Shown here one piece after another: positions 42,726 through 51,753 of a DNA stretch of 64,000 bases (position 1 is the first letter of the stretch; each line of letters opens with the position of its first letter). This DNA is from Bacteroidales bacterium (GTDB taxonomy: Bacteria > Bacteroidota > Bacteroidia > Bacteroidales > P3): assembly GCA_022482545.1 (NCBI GenBank), contig JAKVOZ010000011.1:1-64000 (forward strand), written 5' to 3'. The notes beneath the pieces were generated by a model, which was not told where the DNA came from, did no database searches, and saw only the letters and a list, made by a program, of their open reading frames with translations. A program made the translations under genes and the position numbers.

Positions 42726-45032
42726 ATGCTAAAAAGAATATTTACATTAATCTTTGTATTAAGTTGTACTTTAACTATATATTCTCAAACAGGAACAATA
42801 AAAGGTTTCATTTATGATGTTTCAAACGGAGAACCAATAATTTATACTAATGTTATACTTGAAAAAACAACATTTGGAGCAAGTTCTGATGTTAATGGAT
42901 ATTTTGCAATAAACAAAGTTCCAAGAGGTAAATATTCTTTAAAAATTCAATGTATAGGATATGAAGATACTATTTTGAAAGTAGAAGTTAATTCAAATAG
43001 TATTCTTGCATTAAGAATAGAATTAACTCCATCAGCAAAGACACTTAATGTTGTTGAAATACAAGGACAAAAAGAAATATCAAGGACAGAAAGTCAAGTA
43101 TCAATAAAAAAGATTACTTCACAAGATATACAGAAGATGCCTTCAATAGGAGGACAAGCAGATATTGCACAATATATTCAAGTACTTCCAGGTGTTGTCT
43201 TCTCTGGCGACCAAGGCGGACAACTATATATTCGTGGTGGGTCTGCAATACAAAACAAAGTTCTTTTAGATGGTATGGTTATTTATAATCCTTTTCATTC
43301 TATTGGTTTGTTTTCTGTTTTTGAAACTGATGTTATTCGTAATGCAGACATATATACAGGAGGATTTAATGCAAAATATGGAGGAAGACTTTCTTCTATA
43401 ATGGATATAACAACAAAAGATGGTAATAAAAAGAACACATCAGGTAAGGTTTCCATATCAACTTTTGGTGCTTCTGCAATATTGGAAGGACCTTTGTTAA
43501 AAGATAATGATATGAGAAATTATTCGCTTTCTTATCTTTTGACTGCCAAAAATTCATATCTATCAAAAACATCAGAATCTATCTATAAATATATTGATGG
43601 CAAACTTCCTTATGATTTCTTTGATGTTTATGGTAAGGTAACGCTTGCTTCAAGTGAGGGAAGTAAGATAAATGTTTTTGGATTTAATTTTACTGATAAA
43701 GTAAATCAATATAAAACTATTGCTAATTTTGATTGGAAAAATAGAGGTGTTGGGGCTAATTTTATTCTTATTCCAAGTAATAGTTCATCTGTTGTTGAGG
43801 GCGTGTTTGCTTATTCAGATTATACGATGAATATGGAACAAACATCAGACAATAGTCAACAGATGAGTAATATTGGAAGTTTTAATGGAAACATAACAGC
43901 AACAAAGTTTTTTAGTGGAAATAATCAATTGAAATATGGTGTTGAAATGATAGGCAATTCAACAAAAACTACATATGAATCAAATGATACAATAAAAGAT
44001 TATTCAAGTGAAGTTGGAGCGTATGTGATATTTAAAGGCTTTTTAGGTAAATTGTTATATGAACCAAGTTTAAGATTTTCTTATTATTCTTCGTTAGATG
44101 AGTTTGTGCCAGAACCAAGATTATCTTTAAAATATAATCTAACAAACAATTTTCGTATCAAAGCAGCAACAGGACTTTATTCTCAAACATTTATAGATAC
44201 AAAAAGTGATAGAGATATTGTTAATCTTTTTACAGGTTATCTAACATCAAGCCCTGACCTTAATGGTGGAATAGTTTCAACATATAAAGGAAAAGATGTT
44301 AATCATTATGTAGAAAAAGCAACTCATTATATTTTTGGTTTTGAATATGATATTATGAGACATTTAACAGTAAATATAGAAGCATATTACAAAAAGATGA
44401 CTAATCTTATTTCTGTTAATAGAGATAAACTATTTGATGATGATGATGACCATGCTTTGTATCCAGATTATCAAAAGAAAAGTTTTGCAGTAGAGCAGGC
44501 AGAAGCATATGGAGGTGATATTAGTCTCAAATATAATGATGATAGACTTTATGTTTGGGCAATATATTCTTATGGAAAAGTAACAAAGACAAGTGAAACA
44601 CAAACATATTACCCTCATTACGATAGAAGACATAATGTAAATGTTTTGGTTTCATATCAAGTAGGCAGAAGTCGTAGTTTTGAAATAAGTGCAAGATGGA
44701 ATTATGGTAGTGGATTTCCATTTACAGCAACAGCAGGTATTGGAGAAATTCAAAGTTTCTCAAATGGTATTAATTCAAATTATATAACAAGTAACGGAAC
44801 ATTAACAACGCTTTATGGCAAACTTAATGTTAAAAGATTACCTAATTATCATCGTTTAGATATTTCATTAAAGAAACGTTTTGATGTTTTTAAGCATTCA
44901 ATATTAGAAATAGATGCCAGCGTAACAAATGTTTATGATAGAGATAATTTGTTTTATTATGATCGTTTAACTTCGGAAAGAGTAAATCAATTACCTATTA
45001 TGCCGTCGCTTGGTCTTACTTTGAAATTTTAA
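42726..45032 (+). CDS. TonB-dependent receptor with carboxypeptidase-regulatory-like domain
   Basis: A 768-residue outer-membrane transporter. A signal peptide (ends TIYSQT) precedes a CarboxypepD_reg-like domain (about 22-105; GTIKGFIYDVSNGEPIIYTN). The plug follows (about 125-235; YIQVLPGVVFSGDQGGQLYI, RGGSAIQNKVLLDGMVIYNP, GGFNAKYGGRLSSIMDITTK), then a beta-barrel to the terminal phenylalanine. No SusD partner follows. The length fits small peptide-, metal- or vitamin-type receptors better than SusC. Its place before PNGase F-like and GH20 genes makes glycopeptide uptake possible, but the 161-base gap means co-transcription is unproven. Confidence 0.92.
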   Translation: MLKRIFTLIFVLSCTLTIYSQTGTIKGFIYDVSNGEPIIYTNVILEKTTFGASSDVNGYFAINKVPRGKYSLKIQCIGYEDTILKVEVNSNSILALRIELTPSAKTLNVVEIQGQKEISRTESQVSIKKITSQDIQKMPSIGGQADIAQYIQVLPGVVFSGDQGGQLYIRGGSAIQNKVLLDGMVIYNPFHSIGLFSVFETDVIRNADIYTGGFNAKYGGRLSSIMDITTKDGNKKNTSGKVSISTFGASAILEGPLLKDNDMRNYSLSYLLTAKNSYLSKTSESIYKYIDGKLPYDFFDVYGKVTLASSEGSKINVFGFNFTDKVNQYKTIANFDWKNRGVGANFILIPSNSSSVVEGVFAYSDYTMNMEQTSDNSQQMSNIGSFNGNITATKFFSGNNQLKYGVEMIGNSTKTTYESNDTIKDYSSEVGAYVIFKGFLGKLLYEPSLRFSYYSSLDEFVPEPRLSLKYNLTNNFRIKAATGLYSQTFIDTKSDRDIVNLFTGYLTSSPDLNGGIVSTYKGKDVNHYVEKATHYIFGFEYDIMRHLTVNIEAYYKKMTNLISVNRDKLFDDDDDHALYPDYQKKSFAVEQAEAYGGDISLKYNDDRLYVWAIYSYGKVTKTSETQTYYPHYDRRHNVNVLVSYQVGRSRSFEISARWNYGSGFPFTATAGIGEIQSFSNGINSNYITSNGTLTTLYGKLNVKRLPNYHRLDISLKKRFDVFKHSILEIDASVTNVYDRDNLFYYDRLTSERVNQLPIMPSLGLTLKF

Positions 45033-45193
45033 TACAGATTAACGCTTAAAAATAAAACGAAGAGTTAAAAAAATATTTCTTTAATCCGTTGAAATATAAT
45101 GAAGAAATATTTTATTAGAATCAAAAGATAAAAAAATAGAATAAAGAACGATTTCAACAGAATAAAAAAGAGAAAAGTTAAAATAAATATATT

Positions 45194-46882
45194 ATGAAAA
45201 AAGTATTAATTTTATTTGCTTTAATGATTATCGCAACAACAGGTTTTTCGCAAGAAACTTACGATACCATAAGAGTTCATAATCGTACTCATCTTTCAAC
45301 CAAAGGAGAATATAGTAAAAAAGTTCTCTTTCCAATAAAAAATGAAAATATAAATTATGTTGGATTGGATTTATATTTAAATTGTCCTGATAGTGGTTGT
45401 TCGGATTGGGATTATTCAATAAGTGTGCTTCTTCGTACAGTGAAAAACAATGATACAATAAATTATCAACTTGGTAGAATGATAACGCCTTATAGTGGTT
45501 CTTATAATCAAGGCAAGAATGCTAAGAAATGGAATGAAAAATGGCATTGGAGTATAACAGAATACTTGCCACTAATGAAGGATAGTGTAGATATAGTTGT
45601 TGTTTATGAAGGTTATCAAGACGGATTTCTTGCCTCAACGGATTTTGTCTTTGAAAAAATTAATGATAAGAGACAAAAGATGCCGAAATTTCTTGGTGTA
45701 GAAAATGTACACTATGGTTATTTTCCTTATGGCAAAGAAAAAGACCCTATTTATAATTATGTAAAAGAAAAAGAAATCATCTTACCAAAAGGGACTAAGA
45801 GTGTTTGGGCGAGAGTTACTATTTCTGGTCATGGAGGAGATAGTTTGAATGCAGCAGCAGAGTTTTTGAAAAAGAATTATTGTTATATAGTTAATGGAGA
45901 AAAAGTATTAGCAAAGCAAGCAATATGGAAAGATGATTGTGGTTGTAACAAAATTCAGCCACAAGGAGGTACTTGGATATATAATCGTGCAGGTTGGTGT
46001 CCTGGAACAAAAGTAAATGAATATTATTACAATCTAACGCCTTATATAAAAGATAATAAAATAAAAGTAGATATTGCTTTTGATTATTATAATGGTTATT
46101 CTTCTGGCGATGCTGGCTATCAAGTAGCACATGATTTATTCTTTATTGGAGAAAAAGATTATAATATAAAAGACAATCTTAATATAAAAGATTATGTTTA
46201 TTCTGTGTTAGCGATTAATAAGGCAAGAATATCATTTCCAAAAGATATAACATTAGTATTTAAAACAAATAACGATGCAAGAGATAAGTTTTTTATAAAA
46301 GAGAATAATAATCATCATTATAATAAACCTATTTTTGAACGCTCACAAGTAGAACCTAATACAGAATATTCTCAAAAACTATCTTTACAAGAAGACGAGT
46401 TGTATAATCTTGTTGTAGAAGATAATGATTGTGATGGACTTTCTTGGTGGGCAAATAAAGAACAAGGCAATGGTTATGTTCTTATATATAACGAAGATAA
46501 GACAAAACTCTTGGAGGCTTTTGACCCGGATTTTGGTTGTAAGATTGATTATGATTTCAAAACTATTAGCAAAAATAATAAAGACACTGCACAATTTTTT
46601 CACAAAGACTATAAACTTGTAACTCTTAACAATGAAAAAGATAGTACTTTAAGAGTAATTCTTTTCACTCCTTATGGAAAAGCATATCCAATGTCAATGA
46701 ATGTAATTAATTACAAAACCAAAGATACTGTTTTTTCAAAAACATACTCAAAAAATTCACTTCATGATATAGTTTATAATTATTCAAAATTAAGCAAAGG
46801 ATACTATATGGTTGTAATTAATTGCAATGATTTTGAGCAAACAAAAGCAATAAGAATAACATATGATGATAAAAAACAATAA
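45194..46882 (+). CDS. Secreted PNGase F-like peptide-N-glycosidase
   Basis: A 562-residue exported protein with signal peptide 1-20. It aligns with flavobacterial PNGase F, which cleaves N-glycans from asparagine. CSDWD matches CDEWD (Asp73 for catalytic Asp60), and GRMITPY matches GRFITPY. VVYEGY carries Glu139 (for Glu118), and VTISGHGG...AAEF carries Glu223 (for Glu206). NRAGWCPGT matches DRAGWCPGM. All three acidic active-site residues are therefore present. About 230 extra C-terminal residues form further beta-domains; there is no evident T9SS tail. GH20 follows after three bases. Confidence 0.88.
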   Translation: MKKVLILFALMIIATTGFSQETYDTIRVHNRTHLSTKGEYSKKVLFPIKNENINYVGLDLYLNCPDSGCSDWDYSISVLLRTVKNNDTINYQLGRMITPYSGSYNQGKNAKKWNEKWHWSITEYLPLMKDSVDIVVVYEGYQDGFLASTDFVFEKINDKRQKMPKFLGVENVHYGYFPYGKEKDPIYNYVKEKEIILPKGTKSVWARVTISGHGGDSLNAAAEFLKKNYCYIVNGEKVLAKQAIWKDDCGCNKIQPQGGTWIYNRAGWCPGTKVNEYYYNLTPYIKDNKIKVDIAFDYYNGYSSGDAGYQVAHDLFFIGEKDYNIKDNLNIKDYVYSVLAINKARISFPKDITLVFKTNNDARDKFFIKENNNHHYNKPIFERSQVEPNTEYSQKLSLQEDELYNLVVEDNDCDGLSWWANKEQGNGYVLIYNEDKTKLLEAFDPDFGCKIDYDFKTISKNNKDTAQFFHKDYKLVTLNNEKDSTLRVILFTPYGKAYPMSMNVINYKTKDTVFSKTYSKNSLHDIVYNYSKLSKGYYMVVINCNDFEQTKAIRITYDDKKQ

Positions 46883-46885
46883 GAT

Positions 46886-49252
46886 ATGAAAAAAATATAT
46901 TCAAAAAAAATAATATTGATTATTGTGTGTTTGATTTTTTTTGCTAATGGTTATTCTCAAAGCAAAGATAATCAAATTAATATTATTCCAAAACCTGTAA
47001 AAATAGAACGATTAAATAATAAAACATTCCATTTTACTAATCAAACAAAGATAATAGTTAATACAAAAAGTGAAGAATATCAAGTGGCAAACTATCTACA
47101 TTCTTTGTTTGAGAAAACATTTACTCAAACAAAACCCATATTAAATAAGGTAAATAATCCTCATTATGATATGGATAATAGTATAATTTTTGTTTTATCT
47201 TCAAATAAAGTTCTTCAAGACGAAGGTTATCAAATGACAATAAGTGAAAGAAGAATAGTTATAGAGGCGAACAAAAATGCTGGTTTCTTCTATGCTTGTC
47301 AAACACTTATGCAGTTGATTGGAGATGATTTTGCATTAGATACAATAAGATATGATTCATTTTCTAAGGATATTGCGTGTTGTAAGATAACAGATTATCC
47401 TCGTTTTCAATATAGAGGTAAGCATTTAGATTGTGCAAGACACTTTTTTAGTGCTGATTATATAAAGAGATACATAGATATGTTGGCCTTTCATAAGATA
47501 AATGTTTTTCATTGGCATTTAACAGACGACCAAGGGTGGAGAATAGAAATAAAGAAATATCCATTACTAACGCAGATTGGAAGCAAAAGAAAACATACTC
47601 TTGTTGGGCATTATAGTGATAATGAGAAAGGCAAGGAGAAGTTTGATGAGAAAGAGTATGGAGGATTTTATACACAAGAACAAATAAAAGACATTGTTCA
47701 GTATGCAAATCAAAGAAACATTACAATCATTCCCGAGATAGAATTGCCGGGGCATTGTTTGGCTGCTTTGGCTGCCTATCCAGAATATTCTTGCCGAGAA
47801 CAACCTCTTGAAGTAAGCGGAACATGGGGCGTTTTTGATGATGTCTTCTGTTCAAAAGATAGTACGTTCAAGTTTTTGGAAGATATTTTGGACGAAGTTG
47901 TGGCATTGTTTCCAAGCAAATATATACATATTGGAGGAGATGAATGTCCAAAAGTTAGATGGAAAGAATGTGAAGCATGCCAAGATGTGATGAAAAAGAA
48001 CAATATTAAAGATGAAACATTACTCCAAGGTTATTTTACTAAAAGGATAGAGAACTATTTGAATAATAAAGGCAGAAAGATTATAGGCTGGGACGAGATT
48101 TTGGAAAGTGGTGTTAGTAAAGATGCAACAATAATGTCTTGGCAAGGTGAGATGGGAGGAGAAAAGGCAGCAAAACAAGGAAATGATGCAATAATGACTC
48201 CTTCTGCATATCTTTATTTTAATTTTTATCAAGGAGTAGCAGAGAACGAACCATTATCTATTGGAGGTTTTACGCCGTTGAAGAAGGTATATGATTATGA
48301 ACCTATACCGGAAAATATTAACAATGAGCAAGCAAAACATATTATTGGACTACAAGCCTGCACTTGGACGGAATACATTAGTTCAAATAGTCTTTTAGAA
48401 TATAATGATTTTCCAAGAATGGCTGCATTTTGTGAGACAGCATGGAGTCAAAAACAAGATAAAAACTATGATGATTTTGTTCAAAGACTTTATTCGTTGT
48501 TGGATATTTATAAAAAAGCAGGCATAAATTATTCTAAATCACACTTTGCTATTACTGCTAATACAATATTAAAATCTTCAAAAACAACAACAAATATAAT
48601 CGTATCTTTAACAACATTAAGCAAAAACGGTGCTATTTATTACTCTTTGGATAACACTTTACCAACAATAACCTCCAAAAAATATTCTCAACCAATAGCG
48701 ATAAAAAATAATACTACTTTGAAAGCATTGGTTTATGATGATAAAAAAAGTATTTCTTCGCCATTATTCTTTGCAAATTATAAAATAAACAAAGCAACAG
48801 GTAAGACTTATCTTATGCCTAACCTAAATGCTCAATATAATGGAGGAACAAAATATGCTTTGACTGACGGACTATTAGGAAACAAGAAAAGTTATGACCG
48901 TTGGGTTGGAACATTGGGCAAGGATTATGAAGTTGTTTTGGATTTAAATAGAGAAGAAAAGATTAACAACATTGCTATAAATTTTCTAAAAGATGAAGGC
49001 AGTTGGATATTTTTGCCAGAGAATGTGAAAGTATTTGTTTCAGAAGATAATAAGACATGGATAGAAATAGGCAATATGACAAGTAAAGAAGAAGAAAACA
49101 ATGATAAAGTGTTTAATTATTCAATAAAAACAGATAATATAAAAGCAAGATATGTTAGAATTTTTGCAAAAACGATAGGCAATTGTCCAAAAAATCACCC
49201 AGGAAATGGTTATCCTGCTCATTGTTTTGCAGATGAAATAGAGGTTAAATAA
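46886..49252 (+). CDS. GH20 beta-N-acetylhexosaminidase
   Basis: A 788-residue secreted glycosidase removing terminal GlcNAc or GalNAc. A signal peptide (ends GYSQ) precedes the GH20b domain (INIIPKPVKIERLNNKTFHF). The catalytic TIM barrel starts YRGKHLDCARHFFSADYIKR, and the acid/base pair is in HIGGDECPK (Asp352-Glu353). The barrel ends about 535 after the WTEYISSNSLLEYNDFPRMA segment. A chitobiase C-terminal-type domain (GAIYYSLDNTLPTITSKKYS) and an F5/8 type C-like carbohydrate-binding domain (about 655-788) complete it. It is coupled to the PNGase F-like gene, so the pair can strip N-glycans and trim their GlcNAc. Confidence 0.95.
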   Translation: MKKIYSKKIILIIVCLIFFANGYSQSKDNQINIIPKPVKIERLNNKTFHFTNQTKIIVNTKSEEYQVANYLHSLFEKTFTQTKPILNKVNNPHYDMDNSIIFVLSSNKVLQDEGYQMTISERRIVIEANKNAGFFYACQTLMQLIGDDFALDTIRYDSFSKDIACCKITDYPRFQYRGKHLDCARHFFSADYIKRYIDMLAFHKINVFHWHLTDDQGWRIEIKKYPLLTQIGSKRKHTLVGHYSDNEKGKEKFDEKEYGGFYTQEQIKDIVQYANQRNITIIPEIELPGHCLAALAAYPEYSCREQPLEVSGTWGVFDDVFCSKDSTFKFLEDILDEVVALFPSKYIHIGGDECPKVRWKECEACQDVMKKNNIKDETLLQGYFTKRIENYLNNKGRKIIGWDEILESGVSKDATIMSWQGEMGGEKAAKQGNDAIMTPSAYLYFNFYQGVAENEPLSIGGFTPLKKVYDYEPIPENINNEQAKHIIGLQACTWTEYISSNSLLEYNDFPRMAAFCETAWSQKQDKNYDDFVQRLYSLLDIYKKAGINYSKSHFAITANTILKSSKTTTNIIVSLTTLSKNGAIYYSLDNTLPTITSKKYSQPIAIKNNTTLKALVYDDKKSISSPLFFANYKINKATGKTYLMPNLNAQYNGGTKYALTDGLLGNKKSYDRWVGTLGKDYEVVLDLNREEKINNIAINFLKDEGSWIFLPENVKVFVSEDNKTWIEIGNMTSKEEENNDKVFNYSIKTDNIKARYVRIFAKTIGNCPKNHPGNGYPAHCFADEIEVK

Positions 49253-49254
49253 TT

Positions 49255-49755
49255 ATGAAGATAAAAATAAAAAGAACAATAACGAGAATTTTTGACAAAT
49301 CTATCAAAGTTAATTGGTTGTTAAAGACAATGGTTTTGATTTCAACAACATATAGTTTAGTGTTCTTTCTTTTCAATTTAAGTGTTGTATTGTTCAAAGA
49401 TTCAATAATAAACTTTGTTGCTAATGGACATTTTCCAAAGTGTATGTATTTTTATAGAGAAAATCTTATGTTTTTTTTCACTGCCAATCGTTTTATGTAT
49501 TTGCTTTGTGTTTGTATAGGAGTTGTTTTATTGAATGGATGCCATTTATTATTTAGAGGATATAAGTGGGGCTTGGTTTATTATACGGTAGGGAAGGTAT
49601 TGCAAATCATTGTTCCTTTCTTTTTTCTTGGCATTAGAATGATTTCAATAGGCGACATTATGATAGTTTTTCTTTTTCTTGTCTTTTATTATTGGTATGC
49701 TTTTACTCATAACATAGACAAAAAAGATAGAGAATTTAATAAAATAGAGGAGTGA
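49255..49755 (+). CDS. Hypothetical four-helix membrane protein
   Basis: A 166-residue inner-membrane protein with four hydrophobic segments (about 20-45, 72-95, 105-125, 130-150) and charged ends (MKIKIKRTITRIF; KKDREFNKIEE). I recognise no family. It starts two bases after the GH20 stop and ends a few bases before the methylase gene, so it is co-transcribed with both. Nothing in the sequence indicates a specific job. Confidence 0.65.
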   Translation: MKIKIKRTITRIFDKSIKVNWLLKTMVLISTTYSLVFFLFNLSVVLFKDSIINFVANGHFPKCMYFYRENLMFFFTANRFMYLLCVCIGVVLLNGCHLLFRGYKWGLVYYTVGKVLQIIVPFFFLGIRMISIGDIMIVFLFLVFYYWYAFTHNIDKKDREFNKIEE

Positions 49756-49760
49756 TTATT

Positions 49761-50468
49761 ATGGAAAGTGCATTGTATTTGTTTCCAACTTTGCTTGCAG
49801 ACGTTGATTATAGAGAAAGTTTGCCATCGTATAATGTTGAGAAAGTGATGAATTGCGAATGTTTTATTGTTGAACAGATAAGAACAGCAAGACGTTTTCT
49901 TCGTAAGATTGGTTACAAAAAAGATTTTGATAAGGTTGTTTTTTACGTATTAAATGAACATACTTTGGATAACGAGATAGATGATTTTCTTACACCATTA
50001 AAGCAAAACAAAGATATTTTTCTTATGTCAGAAGCCGGTCTGCCTTGTGTTGCGGATCCAGGACAAAAAGTTGTTAGTTTAGCACAACAAAAAAACTATA
50101 AGATAGTGCCACTTGTTGGTCCAAGTTCTATTTATTTATCATTGATGGCAAGCGGATTCAATGGTCAAAACTTTGCTTTTCTTGGCTACTTACCTGTCAA
50201 AGATAATGAAAGAGAAAAGAAAATAAAAGAGATAGAGAATAGAATGTATAAAGAAAACCAAACACAAATATTTATAGAGGCACCTTATCGTAACGAAAAG
50301 ATGATGAATAGCCTATTAAAAACTCTTAATAATGATACTAAGATATGCCTTGCTTGCAATATAACTCTTGAAAAAGAGAGCATAAAAACAAAGACAGTTA
50401 GCAGTTGGAAGAAAGAGAAAGAGTTTGGAATACAAAAAAATAATACAATTTTTCTTATATATAAATAA
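49761..50468 (+). CDS. SAM-dependent methyltransferase, RsmI-like (tetrapyrrole methylase fold)
   Basis: A 235-residue cytosolic enzyme from ATG 49761, which has a GAGGAG site nine bases upstream; a GTG at 49752 adds three residues. The fold markers are LYLFPTLLADVDY, FLMSEAGLPCVADPGQKVVS (the conserved SDAGxPxxxDPG loop in variant form), VPLVGPSSIYLSLMASGFNG and FIEAPYRNEKMMNSLL. This short form is the Bacteroidota relative of RsmI, which methylates the 2'-O of C1402 in 16S rRNA. A tetrapyrrole substrate is unlikely as no such genes are near. Confidence 0.85.
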   Translation: MESALYLFPTLLADVDYRESLPSYNVEKVMNCECFIVEQIRTARRFLRKIGYKKDFDKVVFYVLNEHTLDNEIDDFLTPLKQNKDIFLMSEAGLPCVADPGQKVVSLAQQKNYKIVPLVGPSSIYLSLMASGFNGQNFAFLGYLPVKDNEREKKIKEIENRMYKENQTQIFIEAPYRNEKMMNSLLKTLNNDTKICLACNITLEKESIKTKTVSSWKKEKEFGIQKNNTIFLIYK

Positions 50469-50472
50469 AGCA

Positions 50473-51729
50473 ATGAAACCTTTGGCAGAAATACTTCGTC
50501 CTAATAATCTTAACGACTATATTGGACAAAAACATCTTGTAGGAGAGGGCGCAATATTAAGAAAAGCAATAGAAAGTGGCAATATACCATCAATGATATT
50601 ATGGGGGCCGGCAGGAGTTGGAAAAACAACTTTGGCAAATATTATTGCTAATAATCTTTCTTTTGCTTTTTTCTCTTTGTCTGCTATCAATTCAGGAGTG
50701 AAAGATGTTAGAGATGTGATAGATAAAGCAAAGAAAGAGAATAGAAATAGTATACTGTTCATTGATGAAATTCACCGTTTTAGTAAATCACAACAAGATT
50801 CTTTATTGAACGCTGTTGAAAAAGGTATAGTTATTCTTATTGGCGCAACAACAGAAAATCCGTCTTTTGAAGTTATATCTCCTCTTTTATCTCGTTGTCA
50901 AGTGTTTATTCTTAAAGAGTTGGAAAAAAATGATTTAATATCTCTACTTGAAAGAGCAAAAACATACATTGAAAAGACACAAAATCGTAAGATAACTATC
51001 AAGGAGAATGAGTCTTTATTGAGAATAAGTGGAGGAGATGCAAGAAAACTTTTGAATGCTTTTGATGTGGTTTGTTCGCAATATAGCGGTGATTTTGAGA
51101 TAAATAATGCAAATGTTCAGCAAATTATTCAACAAAACCTTGCCCTTTACGACAAAAAAGTAGAGAACCATTATGATATTATTTCGGCTTTCATAAAAAG
51201 TATTCGTGGCAGTGATCCAAATGCTGCCGTATATTATCTTGCAAGAATGATAAAAGCAGGCGAAGACCCATTGTTTATCGCAAGGAGAATGCTTATTTTG
51301 GCAAGTGAAGATATAGGAAACAGTAATCCAAATGCTCTTCTTTTGGCAAATAGTTGCTTTGATGCAGTAAATAAGATAGGTTATCCGGAATGCAGAATTA
51401 TACTTTCTCAAACAGCAATATATCTTGCTACTTCAATAAAGAGTAATGCTTCATATCTTGCAATTGATTCTGCTCTTGCTAACATAGAAAAGACTGGTGA
51501 TTTGCCTGTACCTCTTCATCTTAGAAATGCTCCAACTAAACTTATGAAAGATATTGGTTACGGAAAAGATTATAAATATGCCCATGATTATGAGAATAAT
51601 TTTGCTTATCAACAATTTCTTCCTGATGAAATAAAAAATACGGTCTTTTATAATCCTGGCAATAATCCAAAAGAGAACAAGGTGCGAGAGGATTTAAAGA
51701 ATAAGTGGAAAGATATGTATAAATATTAA
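50473..51729 (+). CDS. rarA: Replication-associated recombination protein A (RarA/MgsA)
   Basis: A 418-residue AAA+ ATPase acting at stalled replication forks, from ATG 50473. An upstream in-frame start at 50425 would overlap the previous gene by 44 bases and precedes the conserved MKPLAEILRPNNLNDYIGQK. Walker A is GPAGVGKTTL (about 43-52), Walker B ILFIDEIHRF (about 93-102), sensor 1 IGATTENPSF, then the lid and the C-terminal tetramerisation domain (AAVYYLARMIKAGEDPLFIA, RRMLILASEDIGNSNP). Length is typical. Confidence 0.96.
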   Translation: MKPLAEILRPNNLNDYIGQKHLVGEGAILRKAIESGNIPSMILWGPAGVGKTTLANIIANNLSFAFFSLSAINSGVKDVRDVIDKAKKENRNSILFIDEIHRFSKSQQDSLLNAVEKGIVILIGATTENPSFEVISPLLSRCQVFILKELEKNDLISLLERAKTYIEKTQNRKITIKENESLLRISGGDARKLLNAFDVVCSQYSGDFEINNANVQQIIQQNLALYDKKVENHYDIISAFIKSIRGSDPNAAVYYLARMIKAGEDPLFIARRMLILASEDIGNSNPNALLLANSCFDAVNKIGYPECRIILSQTAIYLATSIKSNASYLAIDSALANIEKTGDLPVPLHLRNAPTKLMKDIGYGKDYKYAHDYENNFAYQQFLPDEIKNTVFYNPGNNPKENKVREDLKNKWKDMYKY

Positions 51730-51753
51730 TTAATAATGTGGAGTAAAAAAGAA

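Noticed and set aside
50425-50472. Longer N-terminus for RarA
   Set aside because: It would overlap the methylase gene, and the conserved protein begins at MKPLAEILRP (50473).
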